From contig NZ_CP102290.1 of NCBI RefSeq assembly GCF_025151995.1, forward strand, positions 930,001 through 994,000: DNA of 64,000 bases. Reading direction: 5' to 3'. Positions 8,575 to 17,443 of this stretch are shown piece by piece; position 1 is the first letter of the stretch; the number at the start of each line of letters is the position of its first letter. The stretch comes from Ruminococcus gauvreauii. GTDB lineage: Bacteria; Bacillota; Clostridia; Lachnospirales; Lachnospiraceae. The notes below the pieces were generated by a model. It made no database searches, had not been told where the DNA came from, and was given only the letters and a program-made list of their open reading frames with translations. The translations under genes and the position numbers were made by a program.

Positions 8575-9651
8575 TCAGTCGTAATCAGCTACGTTATCAG
8601 GAGTAACCGGCTCGAATGGTACCCACATGATATGTCCAGTTTCATCCAGTTCATAATCTGTGCCATCATTCAGAGTAGTTCCGGTAATAAGGTTAGACGC
8701 TGCCTTAAGCGCACCGTATCCCTGTCCGTTCGCATCCTGGAATACTGTCATAGCCAGTGTGCCGTCTTTGACTGCCTGACGTCCGTCTACTGTAGCGTCA
8801 ATTCCTACAACCGGAACTGATGCAGGGTCGATTCCCTGATCTTTCAGAGCTTCGATAGCGCCGAGAGCCATCGCATCGTTGTTAGAAATGATGCAGTCAT
8901 ACTCGATTGTTGTCAGCAGCGGAGTGATCATATCCTGTGCTGTCGCACGGTCGAAATCTGCTGCCAGAGGAGCTGTTGCTTCTTCAGCTTTGATTCCGTT
9001 GTCTTCAAATGCCTGCAGACAGGATGCTGTACGCTGTGTCGTGGAAACGTTACCGATTGTACCATTTAACAGGATATATTTAATAGAATCTTTTCCTTCT
9101 GCTTTAAATTTCTCGGAAAGGAAATCACCCTGGTATTTACCGGACATCATTTCATCGGAACCTACATATACTACATTTTCGTTCAGAACGCCTTCTGTAT
9201 CAACCGGCGGTCTGTTAACGAATACGACTTTCATATCACCGGCAGCTTCAACGATCTGCGGACATGTCTCCGGGTCAACCGGGTTTACGATGATTGCTTT
9301 CTGTCCGTCGTTTCTAGCTGTCTCAACGAACTGGAGCAGTTTACTTGTATCGGACTGTGCATCCTGCGTTGTCAGATTGATTCCCATCTCATCCGCTGCA
9401 GCGATTGCACCGGCTTCCAGTGTGGAAAGGAACTCATCACGCAGTGCAAGGATCATTGTAATACTTCCTACATCACCGCTTGCATCTGCTGAATCATCAG
9501 CTGCTGCGTCATCACCTTCATCAGTTGCTGCTGTGTCCTCTTTTGCTGTGTCTGTTGATGATGCTGCTGAATCATCTTTACTGCCGCATCCAGCAAGTGT
9601 GCTGATTGCCAGCAGTCCTACCAGGATTCCTGCTATTACTCTTCTCTTCAT
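8575..9651 (-). CDS. Sugar ABC transporter substrate-binding lipoprotein
   Basis: A 358-residue lipoprotein. The signal peptide ends in the lipobox LAGC (Cys ~22), followed by an acidic Asp/Ala/Ser-rich linker to residue ~60. It then has a periplasmic-binding-protein fold of the ribose/galactose type (Peripla_BP_4). Characteristic pieces are AIIVNPVDPE, VVFVNRPP, YVGSDEMMSG, IISNNDAMALGAIEAL and VVGIDATVDG. It captures a sugar outside the membrane and delivers it to the permease/ATPase encoded next. AGGAGGAG lies seven bases before the ATG. The ligand is not determinable by eye. Confidence 0.9.
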   Translation of the reverse strand: MKRRVIAGILVGLLAISTLAGCGSKDDSAASSTDTAKEDTAATDEGDDAAADDSADASGDVGSITMILALRDEFLSTLEAGAIAAADEMGINLTTQDAQSDTSKLLQFVETARNDGQKAIIVNPVDPETCPQIVEAAGDMKVVFVNRPPVDTEGVLNENVVYVGSDEMMSGKYQGDFLSEKFKAEGKDSIKYILLNGTIGNVSTTQRTASCLQAFEDNGIKAEEATAPLAADFDRATAQDMITPLLTTIEYDCIISNNDAMALGAIEALKDQGIDPASVPVVGIDATVDGRQAVKDGTLAMTVFQDANGQGYGALKAASNLITGTTLNDGTDYELDETGHIMWVPFEPVTPDNVADYD

Positions 9652-9832
9652 TGAAATTCTCCTCCTATAGCTTCCTTTACTCTAACTCTTTGCCTCTGAC
9701 TGCCAGTTCCTATACCAGTGCAGTCACTCTGACCTCCGTTATCAGTAATTCCCCCTGTTCTTTTCTTCCTACTTGTCCAAGAACTTAGGGGGACCCGGGT
9801 CCTGATTCAAGGTCTATTTATGAGTCTTTTTC

Positions 9833-9861
9833 ATTATATCGTCACTTGTTCATTTTGTCAA
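9833..9861 (-). promoter_or_regulatory. Consensus promoter of the sugar ABC operon
   Basis: On the minus strand TTGACA (9861-9856) and TATAAT (9838-9833) are separated by 17 bases, a perfect sigma-A promoter. It gives a leader of about 175 bases before the binding-protein start. The 462-base gap 9652-10113 otherwise holds AT-rich sequence, two copies of TTCATATTTTTCTC (9869-9882 and 10030-10043) and the terminator of the CsoR-like gene. I saw no coding region in it. Confidence 0.85.
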
Positions 9862-10055
9862 TTTTAATTTCATATTTTTCTCAATCTTTGTACATAATTT
9901 ATTCACATTTGTTTCAACGGATGTTTCTTGTGACAAAAAATTACATTTTTCCCAAACAGCTATTCATCGTTTTATACAATTTTATGTTTTAAGTGTTATG
10001 TCTTTAATATTGAATTTGTTCATATATCGTTCATATTTTTCTCTTAACAAACAGT

Positions 10056-10093
10056 AACAGCAGGACTCCTGATTTCCCTGGAATCCTGCTGTT
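10056..10093 (-). terminator. Terminator after the CsoR-like gene
   Basis: AACAGCAGGA (10056-10065) pairs perfectly with TCCTGCTGTT (10084-10093) around an 18-base loop. On the minus strand it follows the CsoR-like stop by about 20 bases. The following T-tract is weak, so efficiency is uncertain. Confidence 0.6.
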
Positions 10094-10113
10094 TACGGTA
10101 CTTTTCCTACTGT

Positions 10114-10389
10114 TCATATCATATTTGAAAACCGTTCCACGGCCTTCGCGAAGCTGGCTATCGTCTTCTCCACATCCCCATGTTCAATGCCGTCACGCAC
10201 ACAATGCTGCAGATGCCCCTCCAGTACCACCTGACCGGCCTTGTGCAATGCCGATTTTGCTGCATTGATCTGCATAAGAATGTCTTCACACGGTATGTCC
10301 TCATCGATCATTCTGTCAATCGCCTGTATCTGTCCGACTATTTTCTTCAGTCTCCGGTGCAGATTCTCTGAATCCATACACTGTCTCAT
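10114..10389 (-). CDS. CsoR/FrmR-family metal-sensing repressor
   Basis: A 91-residue all-helical DUF156 regulator. The copper ligands of CsoR (Cys, then His-x3-Cys) are all present: Cys in DIPCEDIL and the pair in EGHLQHC. This makes a Cu(I) sensor plausible, although CsoR-like persulfide or other metal sensors share part of the set. The ATG at 10389 has AGGAGG six bases upstream; an earlier in-frame ATG lies just before that ribosome binding site and is unlikely. No copper ATPase or chaperone gene is adjacent, so its target must be elsewhere. Confidence 0.88.
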   Translation of the reverse strand: MRQCMDSENLHRRLKKIVGQIQAIDRMIDEDIPCEDILMQINAAKSALHKAGQVVLEGHLQHCVRDGIEHGDVEKTIASFAKAVERFSNMI

Positions 10390-10451
10390 CCATATCCTCC
10401 TATTCATATTTAAACTGTTGTTGCCAATTTAAATCTGTACAGACTTTCTCT

Positions 10452-11783
10452 TTACAGAGAAAATACTCTCGTTGCAATCGAAAAATACGCTATCACAGAG
10501 CAGGTATCTACAATTGTCGTGATCAGCGGTGCAGCCATGATCGCAGGATCAAGGTGTATCTTTCCGGCAAGAAGCGGCAGTACACACCCGATCAGCTTTG
10601 AGATAATGACAGTCGCAATCAGGGACAACCCAACCACAAGAGCCATCTGTACATCATGATACACCAGCATGATCCTCACTGCATTGGCTGCTGCAAGCAC
10701 AACACTCACCATCAGCGAGATCCTCAGCTCTTTAAACATCACTCTGAAAATATCCTTAAACTCAATCTCATGAAGTGCGATCCCGCGGATGATCAGCGTA
10801 GAACTCTGAGATCCGCAGTTCCCCCCGGTATCCATCAGCATGGGGATAAACGAGACAAGGAGCGGAATTGCAGCAAATGCGTTCTCATATCTCGTAATGA
10901 TCGCGCCCGTCAGGGTAGACGAGATCATAAGCACCAGCAGCCACACGATCCTGTTTTTGGCATGTGCGAAAACCGATGTCTCAAAATATGTCCGCTCACT
11001 TGGATTCATCGCCGCCATCTTTGTGATATCCTCTGTCGCCTCGTCTTCCATAACGTCCATTGCATCGTCTACCGTAACGATCCCGACCATGAAATCATCC
11101 TTGTCAACAACCGGAATCGCCAGCAGATCGTATTTGGCAAAAAGCCTGGCAACCTCCTCCTGGTCATCATGAGTGCTCACAGATATGATCTCTGTCTCCA
11201 TCAGATTTTCAATCAGCATATCATCTTCCGAGGTCATCAGGTCTTTTGCCGTTACAATTCCAATGAGCTTCCTTTTCTCCAGGACATAACATGTATAGAT
11301 CGTTTCCCTGTGAATCCCCACCTGTTTAATATGAGCCATCGCCTGTGCAACCGTCGTATGTTTCCTCAAATCCACATACTCCGTCGTCATGATGCTTCCT
11401 GCACTGTCCTCAGGATAATTCAGAAGCTGATTGATCAGACTCCTTTTCTGAACCGTCACCGTATCCAGAATACGGGTCACCAGGTTCGCCGGAAGGTCTT
11501 CCAGAATGTCCACGGTATCATCCATATAAAGATCATCCAGAATTTCCCTCAGCTCTTTCTCCGTCAGCATCTCAATGAGATACGTCTGCATCGAATGGTT
11601 CATATTGCTGAACACATCCGCAGCTTTTTCTTTGGGAATCAGACGAAAGGTAATCGTAAGTTCCTTATCCTCCAGCTCTGACAGCAGTGAGGCAATATCC
11701 ACTGCGTTCATGACATTCAAAACGCTTCTCACAGCTTTGAATTCTCTCTGCCGTAAGAGTTCCATAAAAATCTCTCTGTTCAT
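10452..11783 (-). CDS. mgtE: Magnesium transporter MgtE
   Basis: A 443-residue Mg2+ channel. The N-terminal MgtE_N superhelical domain (to ~residue 125) is followed by two CBS domains (~130-250; for example YCVLEKRKLIGIVTAKDL and LLAIPVVDKDDFMVGIVTVDDA). The C-terminal membrane domain has five helices, with the pore segment PLLVSFIPMLMDTGGNCGSQ matching the family PxLxGxxGNxGxQ-type motif. Cytosolic Mg2+ binding between MgtE_N and CBS gates the pore. The ribosome binding site AAGGAG is eight bases before the ATG. The leader contains a hairpin at 11875-11900 but does not match the M-box consensus as I know it. Confidence 0.95.
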   Translation of the reverse strand: MNREIFMELLRQREFKAVRSVLNVMNAVDIASLLSELEDKELTITFRLIPKEKAADVFSNMNHSMQTYLIEMLTEKELREILDDLYMDDTVDILEDLPANLVTRILDTVTVQKRSLINQLLNYPEDSAGSIMTTEYVDLRKHTTVAQAMAHIKQVGIHRETIYTCYVLEKRKLIGIVTAKDLMTSEDDMLIENLMETEIISVSTHDDQEEVARLFAKYDLLAIPVVDKDDFMVGIVTVDDAMDVMEDEATEDITKMAAMNPSERTYFETSVFAHAKNRIVWLLVLMISSTLTGAIITRYENAFAAIPLLVSFIPMLMDTGGNCGSQSSTLIIRGIALHEIEFKDIFRVMFKELRISLMVSVVLAAANAVRIMLVYHDVQMALVVGLSLIATVIISKLIGCVLPLLAGKIHLDPAIMAAPLITTIVDTCSVIAYFSIATRVFSL

Positions 11784-11874
11784 TTTTTCTTCTCCTTTTC
11801 CATGAAATCATACACGATCGATAACTGGCGCCAGCATCCATTGCACTCACCTGCCTTTCCATATAAGTGAATAA

Positions 11875-11900
11875 GCTCATCAATGCCGTAGTTGATGAGC
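11875..11900 (-). repeat. Hairpin in the mgtE leader
   Basis: GCTCATCA (11875-11882) pairs perfectly with TGATGAGC (11893-11900), with a 10-base loop, about 90 bases upstream of the mgtE start. The motif AAAGGCAG occurs on both sides of it. It may be part of a regulatory leader, but I cannot assign it to a riboswitch class. Confidence 0.5.
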
Positions 11901-11946
11901 TGCCTTTAATTCCTCTATATTTTAGCCTCTTCCCGGTTATGTGTCA

Positions 11947-11977
11947 ATGGGCGGCCGCATTTATTGCGCCCGCCCAT
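11947..11977 (-). terminator. GC-rich hairpin downstream of the PBP gene
   Basis: ATGGGCGG and CCGCCCAT flank an inner TGCG/CGCA pairing with single bulges, giving a strong stem about 30 bases after the PBP stop. No T-run follows on the minus strand, so it may act as a 3'-end barrier rather than a classical terminator. Confidence 0.5.
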
Positions 11978-12004
11978 CTCCCGGCTTTTATTTTTCACCG
12001 GATC

Positions 12005-14116
12005 TTAATGCGAAGAAGTCAGATATGCTTCCAGCACGGCTTTGTCTTTTTCCACCACATACGTGCTTCCGTGCCGTTCCTTTACATCCTCCGCCATGCT
12101 GATAAGAAGCAGCGGCTGTTCTGCGTCCGGTTCTGCAGTAAACACAGCAAACCAGCCAAGTTCGGTTCCGGTTTGGTCATCTTTTGCCGTCTTAATCTCC
12201 GCGGTACCTGTCTTCCCTGCAAGTCGGATATCCTCGCGGTGCGCTGCGTATCCGGTTCCATCCGGAGAGTTCACCACCTGTTCAAGAGCCGATTTCACGG
12301 TATTCGCCGCATCACGGTCAAACGCCTGCGTTATCCAGGTCTCCGGCTGAATGTCCTCCTGATACCGCAGATACGGTTTTATGACATCTCCCTCATTGAC
12401 AAATGCTGTATATAGCGCAGCCATATGCAGCGGATTCACAAGCATCTCTCCCTGGCCGTAACCGCTGTCCGCCAGCTGAATCTCCGTATCAATCCCGCCT
12501 TCATTTGCATACTGGGACTGGCTCATTTTAATTTCAAACGGAAGCTCCTGCCCAAACCCAAGCGTGTCAAATGCGCTCTCCAGGCCGTCTGCCCCAATCT
12601 TCAGCGCCGCCTTCGCAAAATAAATATTGTCTGAATAAATCAGTGCATTTTCAAGTGTCGCCGGCTCATAGTCATGCAGTGTCGTAACATAATAGTCACC
12701 CCATCCGGCATCTTTCTGCCAGCTAAGCCCTGATCGTCCGAAATCCTCTCCGGCGGTGAATGCCCCCTTCGTAAGTCCTATGGATGCGATCACCGGCTTC
12801 AGAGATGATCCCGGGCACCATGACTGCCGGAACCGGTTATACATCGGCTTCGTCTCGTCATTGTTCAGCAGATCCCACTGCTCGGATGACATACCGAGAA
12901 TAAAGTCGTTGCTGTCAAAAGAAGGGGTACTGACGAGTGCCAGAACCTCACCGGTATAGGGGTTCATCGCGACAGAACAGCTCTCGTCTTCCGCAAACTG
13001 CGTATACAGAAGCTGCTGCAGCTGTGCATCGATCGTCAGGGTAATGTCCTCGCCATCCTGCTTCGGCACAGAGGCAAGAACAGATACTTCTTCCCCATTC
13101 TCATCCACCACGGCAATTTTCTTTCCATCCGTTCCCTTCAGCTCCTTCTCATACAGTCCTTCCATCCCGCTGCGTCCGATGACGCTGCTGCTGCTGTATC
13201 CTTCCCCCTTATGTTCCTCCAGATCCTCCGCCGTTACATTCTGCACATATCCGGTCAGATGTGACGCGGCTTCTCCATATGGATAGGTACGCACGGAAAC
13301 GTCTGTCACCATCACCCCCGGTATCTCCAGCAATTGTTCCAGAAGAGCAGCCTTTTGCTGTGCTGACTCACTCGGTTCGTCCGTCATCAGCTCCGTATCT
13401 TCAAGTTTTTCTATATTTTTGACCGGCACCATCGAGTCGTCCGTTACCCAGGACGCTTCCAGTTTCTTTTCAATACTCTCCGCCGTAACGTCCAGAAGCC
13501 CTGCCAGTCTTTCTATATCCGCATCCCGATTCTCACTCATTTTACCGGGAACGAGTCCGACGGAAGACGCCGTTCCGGGACCGGCAAGCATTTTTCCGTT
13601 CCTGTCAAGCACTTTCCCCCTGGCAGCTGCATCCGTGGATACCCTGATCTTATCGGAGCGTGTCAGCTGCGGAAAAATCATACTGTCATTCCAGGAGAGT
13701 GCATATCCCTTTTCTTTGTCTCTGATGAAAACCGCCTGATGGTCGAAACTGATCCCGCCGGCGACACTGTCCATTTTCGTATGGTAGGAGACCGTTGTCT
13801 CCGCCTTGCCGGTCTTTTCCATGCCGGTTACCTCGGTCTGAAAATTATTAGCTTCGATCCCATCATAAATATTCTGATGCCGCTCGAGAAATTCTTCTTT
13901 CCCGACACGTTCCCGGCTTTCCGCATCCAACATCCCGTACATGAAGCTGTAATCTCCCTTCCCGAGATATTCCATGTACTGTGCCAGCAGCACATCCGGC
14001 TGTCTGTCAGCACGTTTTCCCCTCAGATACAACAGTGCCGCTCCAGCGATGAGTGCGATTGCCAGACCGCATATCATGCCGGCAAGCACCCCTTTTCTCA
14101 ATTTCCTGCCCTTCAT
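12005..14116 (-). CDS. Class B penicillin-binding protein with MecA-type N-terminal domain
   Basis: A 703-residue peptidoglycan transpeptidase anchored by one N-terminal helix (GLAIALIAGAALLYLRG). Residues ~40-150 resemble the NTF2-like MecA_N domain, followed by a PBP dimerisation region. The transpeptidase domain has all three active-site motifs: SSLK (SxxK) in WCPGSSLKPVIAS, SDN (SxN) in YSDNIYFAKAAL, and KTGTAE. The layout matches PBP3/PBP2a-like enzymes of Firmicutes; resistance cannot be inferred from this alone. It starts two bases after the stop of the VanY-like gene, so the two cell-wall enzymes are cotranscribed. Confidence 0.93.
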   Translation of the reverse strand: MKGRKLRKGVLAGMICGLAIALIAGAALLYLRGKRADRQPDVLLAQYMEYLGKGDYSFMYGMLDAESRERVGKEEFLERHQNIYDGIEANNFQTEVTGMEKTGKAETTVSYHTKMDSVAGGISFDHQAVFIRDKEKGYALSWNDSMIFPQLTRSDKIRVSTDAAARGKVLDRNGKMLAGPGTASSVGLVPGKMSENRDADIERLAGLLDVTAESIEKKLEASWVTDDSMVPVKNIEKLEDTELMTDEPSESAQQKAALLEQLLEIPGVMVTDVSVRTYPYGEAASHLTGYVQNVTAEDLEEHKGEGYSSSSVIGRSGMEGLYEKELKGTDGKKIAVVDENGEEVSVLASVPKQDGEDITLTIDAQLQQLLYTQFAEDESCSVAMNPYTGEVLALVSTPSFDSNDFILGMSSEQWDLLNNDETKPMYNRFRQSWCPGSSLKPVIASIGLTKGAFTAGEDFGRSGLSWQKDAGWGDYYVTTLHDYEPATLENALIYSDNIYFAKAALKIGADGLESAFDTLGFGQELPFEIKMSQSQYANEGGIDTEIQLADSGYGQGEMLVNPLHMAALYTAFVNEGDVIKPYLRYQEDIQPETWITQAFDRDAANTVKSALEQVVNSPDGTGYAAHREDIRLAGKTGTAEIKTAKDDQTGTELGWFAVFTAEPDAEQPLLLISMAEDVKERHGSTYVVEKDKAVLEAYLTSSH

Positions 14117-14118
14117 AA

Positions 14119-14958
14119 TTACTGCTCCTCTAAATACTCCTCAAGTGTAATTCCGCGGCTCATGATCTCATATGCCGCATATTTGCCCACATATCTGAAA
14201 TGCCACGGTTCATAGATCACACCGGTTATATCTGTTTTATCTTTCGGATACCGAAGGATAAAACCGTAGTCTGCACAGTTTGCGAGCAGCCACTGATATT
14301 CCGGCGTCCCTTCCTGCTCCTCCTCAAGCACCTGATGATCTTCGGAGACAATGTCGGCCGCAAGCCCCAGCCCGTGCTCACTGTGTCTGGCGTATGAGAC
14401 ATGCCTGCGCGCCTCAATCTCTGCCTCCTCCTGACTCATGCCTTCTTTCTCCATGTGATAAAGTACCTGCTCCTCGAACAGTTCTTCCTGCCTCTCCTCT
14501 GACCGGTAAGCAGAACATACCACCGGGGAGAGCCCCTGTGCTCTGGCCGCATCGAGCATGCCCTGCAGCGCTCCCACCGCCCGCATGTCAAATTGCTGGC
14601 CATCACCCAGATCCGCCAGCAGCAGCTCATAATCATCCGGTATCGGATGATCTGCATTCAGCAGAATCAGTTTCCAGTCATTCTTATCAACCGCCCCTGC
14701 AGGCTCTGTATCATCCGTCTTTTCTGTGGATTCTGTTTCAGCGGTCTCCTTATCCGCTTCAGGCTCCGATTTCTCATCCGCCGGCTCTGTATCCGCAGGC
14801 CCCTCACCAAACGTCTCTTCCAGGTATGCCGTCCATGCAGATGCGCTTGTTATATATCCCGCATCGGCAAGATTATGCATGAGATACACAGTCACAAGAA
14901 CTGCCGTACTCAAAACCAGGGAACGGATGCCTCCGTTTCGTCCCGCCCGTTTTTTCAT
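14119..14958 (-). CDS. VanY-like D-alanyl-D-alanine carboxypeptidase
   Basis: A 279-residue membrane-anchored peptidase of the LAS (VanY/DdcY) family. One N-terminal helix (LVLSTAVLVTVYLMHNLA) and an acidic Glu/Thr/Asp-rich linker (~50-90) precede the catalytic domain. Zinc-site motifs are visible: SYARHSEHGLGLAADIV gives His and Asp ligands, and EPWHFRYVG gives the catalytic Glu and a His ligand; AYRSEERQ is also typical. It trims the terminal D-Ala from stem peptides outside the membrane. It lies directly upstream of the PBP gene. The GGAGG before the ATG is 13 bases away, so an earlier start is conceivable. Confidence 0.9.
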   Translation of the reverse strand: MKKRAGRNGGIRSLVLSTAVLVTVYLMHNLADAGYITSASAWTAYLEETFGEGPADTEPADEKSEPEADKETAETESTEKTDDTEPAGAVDKNDWKLILLNADHPIPDDYELLLADLGDGQQFDMRAVGALQGMLDAARAQGLSPVVCSAYRSEERQEELFEEQVLYHMEKEGMSQEEAEIEARRHVSYARHSEHGLGLAADIVSEDHQVLEEEQEGTPEYQWLLANCADYGFILRYPKDKTDITGVIYEPWHFRYVGKYAAYEIMSRGITLEEYLEEQ

Positions 14959-15028
14959 CCTCTGTTTCGCACCTCCGTTACTGTCCCCCCAGGATTGTCC
15001 GGCGTATCAGAATCATATGACGCGTCTT

Positions 15029-15379
15029 CTACAGCAGAGCCTTCTCCCACTCCGCTTCCTTAAAGCCTGCAAGCACCGTCTGGCCGTTGATGACCAGCGG
15101 CCGTTTCACCAGCATTCCGTCCGTTGCCAGCAGCTGATATTGCTCTTCCTCGCTCATTGCGGGAAGTTTATCTTTTAGTTTCATGTCTTTATATAACATC
15201 CCGCTTGTATTGAAAAATCGTTTCAGCGGCAGACCACTTGCCTCATGCCAGGATTTCAGTTCTTCCACAGTAGGATTCTCCGTTTTGATCTCTCTGTCCT
15301 CATAAGAAATTCCATGATCGTCCAGCCATTTTTTTGCCTTTTTACAGGTACTGCATTTTGAATAACACAATAAAAGCAT
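15029..15379 (-). CDS. ArsC/Spx/MgsR-family thioredoxin-fold protein
   Basis: A 116-residue protein with the redox motif CSTC near the N-terminus (CYSKCSTCKKAKKWL) and the family segments REIKTENPT, LPLKRFFNTSG and LVKRPLVINGQ. Length and motifs fit the ArsC/YffB/Spx superfamily. The CxxC makes an Spx/MgsR-like redox regulator as plausible as an arsenate-reductase-like enzyme. No ars operon is nearby. AAGGAG lies six bases before the ATG. It is 12 bases downstream of the YkgJ-HAD fusion gene and probably in the same transcript. Confidence 0.85.
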   Translation of the reverse strand: MLLLCYSKCSTCKKAKKWLDDHGISYEDREIKTENPTVEELKSWHEASGLPLKRFFNTSGMLYKDMKLKDKLPAMSEEEQYQLLATDGMLVKRPLVINGQTVLAGFKEAEWEKALL

Positions 15380-15391
15380 TGTTTTCTCCTT

Positions 15392-16744
15392 TCAGTCTGC
15401 GAATAAAAGCTCGCCGTTCTCATTAAAGTCTACGCTCCGATAGTCTGCTATGACGGGAATATCCCATTCTCTGCGCAGCAGTTCTCTTCCCTCTTTTCCC
15501 TCTCCGATCCCTATAATCTCAGGGATCCCGGCATTTTGGGCCGCCAGAATTCCCGCCGGAGCGTCTTCAACCACAACACACGCGGCCGGAGCACACTGTA
15601 TGCGTGCTGCCGCCCGGAGATAGATATCCGGTGCAGGTTTTCCAGGGAATGTTCCGTCATGATAGATGAAGTTCTCATGACTAAACCACCGTTCCAGATG
15701 CAGCGTCTTGAAATAAAAGTCAACATTCGGGCGATGGGAGCTGGTGGCCACCGCATATGGAATATTCCTTTGCTTCATTTTGGCAAACATCTCCTCCGCC
15801 CCATCTGCCATCCTGAAGTTCTCACCCTGCGCCAGGCACATGTTTCGGTAGATCACTTCCTTCTCCTCGCCCAGCCGTTCCGCCTCATCCTTCGAGAACT
15901 TTCTTCCGAAAAAATATTCCAGAATGATGTCATTGCTTTTTCCGTGCACAAATTTTAGAAACGCTTCGTCTGATATCTCTTTTCCGCCCTTATCCCTGAC
16001 CAGCTTTCTCCATGCCGCCTCATTGAACGCCGAGTCAAAGATCAGTGTTCCATTAAAATCAAAGATATATCCCTTCATCCTGGTACTCCTTCCTGTCCGG
16101 CTTTTTTTCAGACGTTCATAGAACTGCTCATAGAAATCCTCTGATGTATGATAGGCTCTGAGATAAAATTCCCGCAGCACATACAGGCTGACCTCCCTGA
16201 TCATTTCCTGATCTTTTGCTTGTTTTACATTTTCCTGCTGCTCCTTCAGATAATAATGCCAGTCTGTGATAAACTGTTCATTTTTTTTCACATCAGGGGT
16301 GTCGATCCATTTTTTGACTTTTACCTTTCCCCTGTTTTCCTTTTTACACTCCCTGACCTGAAGGAAATACTGAAAAGCATTGTTCTCATAGATTCTTCCC
16401 AGCGGAAAGATCCGGCAGATCCCCGGCCGGAATGCATGGATTCTGCATCTTCCCCCGTCATCCAGGAAGACGCATGCCTCCTCATCGCCGTCCATTTTCA
16501 GGTTCGGCAGAATCACTCCGTCCACAACATTTAACTCAATCACCTGATCGATCATTCCTTCAAATGACACGTTCAATCCCGCGAACATTCGGTAAATATC
16601 AAGGGGATCCAGCACGATTGAGGTTCCCATCCCCCGGCAGCATGCCGAGCATCCTTCACAGTCCCCGCAGTCAGCTTTAACCATATCATTGGGACCATAC
16701 AGCCTCCCGTCAGATATTTCTTTTAAATCAATAGTTCTCTCCAT
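15392..16744 (-). CDS. YkgJ cysteine-cluster protein fused to a HAD-family phosphatase
   Basis: A single 450-residue frame with two usually separate domains. Residues ~20-140 are a YkgJ-type zinc/iron-chelating cysteine cluster (CGDCEGCSACCRGMG, then GRCRIHAFRPGICRIFPLGR). Residues ~228-450 form a HAD hydrolase of the beta-phosphoglucomutase/phosphatase type: motif I DFNGTL, motif II ATSSHRP, Lys in FPGKPAPDIYL, and motif IV VVVEDAPAGILAAQNAG. Motif I has Asn where the family usually has the second Asp (DxDGTL), so phosphatase activity may be altered. The junction RTGRSTRMKGYIFDF contains a Met that looks like a former HAD start. The fusion may be real or recent. Confidence 0.85.
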   Translation of the reverse strand: MERTIDLKEISDGRLYGPNDMVKADCGDCEGCSACCRGMGTSIVLDPLDIYRMFAGLNVSFEGMIDQVIELNVVDGVILPNLKMDGDEEACVFLDDGGRCRIHAFRPGICRIFPLGRIYENNAFQYFLQVRECKKENRGKVKVKKWIDTPDVKKNEQFITDWHYYLKEQQENVKQAKDQEMIREVSLYVLREFYLRAYHTSEDFYEQFYERLKKSRTGRSTRMKGYIFDFNGTLIFDSAFNEAAWRKLVRDKGGKEISDEAFLKFVHGKSNDIILEYFFGRKFSKDEAERLGEEKEVIYRNMCLAQGENFRMADGAEEMFAKMKQRNIPYAVATSSHRPNVDFYFKTLHLERWFSHENFIYHDGTFPGKPAPDIYLRAAARIQCAPAACVVVEDAPAGILAAQNAGIPEIIGIGEGKEGRELLRREWDIPVIADYRSVDFNENGELLFAD

Positions 16745-16761
16745 GGACTTTTTCCTCTTTT

Positions 16762-17382
16762 TTAATCAAACAGTACGTTCCACTGCGGATCAGCAGCGGC
16801 AGCAAAACACATTCTTATCTGATCCATGTTATTTTTTTCCTCCGCCAGCTTGGGGATCTCACTCAGGCCGAAGAACCGGCTCTCCGTGGTTTCCATATTT
16901 TCCTGAAACTCGCCGCCCATGGCCTCACACAGCACAAACACTTTGCAGACACCGTGTATGTATTCGGGGAGATTATGTTTTCTCCTGTCCTGTATGGCAA
17001 TGAGCCTTACCGCACGGACCTCAAGTCCCGCCTCTTCTCTTGCCTCTTTGACTGCATTGCTGGCGACAGACTGGTCCACATCGACCCATCCGCCCGGGAG
17101 CGACCATTTTCCGTTCTTCTCCCTCACAAGCAGTATCTTTCCGTCCTCAAAGACAGCCGCCCGCGTCTCGAGTTTCGGAGTCTGATATCCGGTTTCACCG
17201 CAGAACAGATCCCTCACCTGTTCAGGAGGCAATCCGCTCCCCGCACCCGCCATCTCCGCTGCGATCTCCCGTATCCTTTGAAACCGCCCGATATCAAACT
17301 CATTTTTGGAGTAGGCCAGACCACACTGTGCCAGAAACTGCAGCTCTCTGACCCATTCGATCCAGCGCTTGTCTTCTTTCAT
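16762..17382 (-). CDS. NUDIX hydrolase with N-terminal helical domain
   Basis: A 206-residue protein. Residues ~1-60 match the NUDIX_N_2-type helical domain (WVRELQFLAQCGLAYSKNEF), followed by a NUDIX fold with the box at GGWVDVDQSVASNAVKEARE and then EAGLEV. The REUxEE metal-binding glutamates are kept, but the first Glu of Gx5E is replaced (VDQS), as in other members of this subgroup. A nucleotide-sugar or ADP-ribose-like substrate is likely; the exact one is unknown. The ribosome binding site is weak. It is 17 bases upstream of the YkgJ-HAD gene. Confidence 0.87.
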   Translation of the reverse strand: MKEDKRWIEWVRELQFLAQCGLAYSKNEFDIGRFQRIREIAAEMAGAGSGLPPEQVRDLFCGETGYQTPKLETRAAVFEDGKILLVREKNGKWSLPGGWVDVDQSVASNAVKEAREEAGLEVRAVRLIAIQDRRKHNLPEYIHGVCKVFVLCEAMGGEFQENMETTESRFFGLSEIPKLAEEKNNMDQIRMCFAAAADPQWNVLFD

Positions 17383-17443
17383 AAATAATAGCCCGCTTTC
17401 TTTCTCTGAGTTTTTACCTTTCCATCATAACAATACCGGAGAA

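Noticed and set aside
10656..11681. Long plus-strand open frame (341 codons) antisense to mgtE
   Set aside because: It mirrors the codon pattern of mgtE, has no family resemblance and no ribosome binding site; mgtE is certain.
11784..11905. M-box riboswitch before mgtE
   Set aside because: The conserved M-box core sequences could not be found in the leader.
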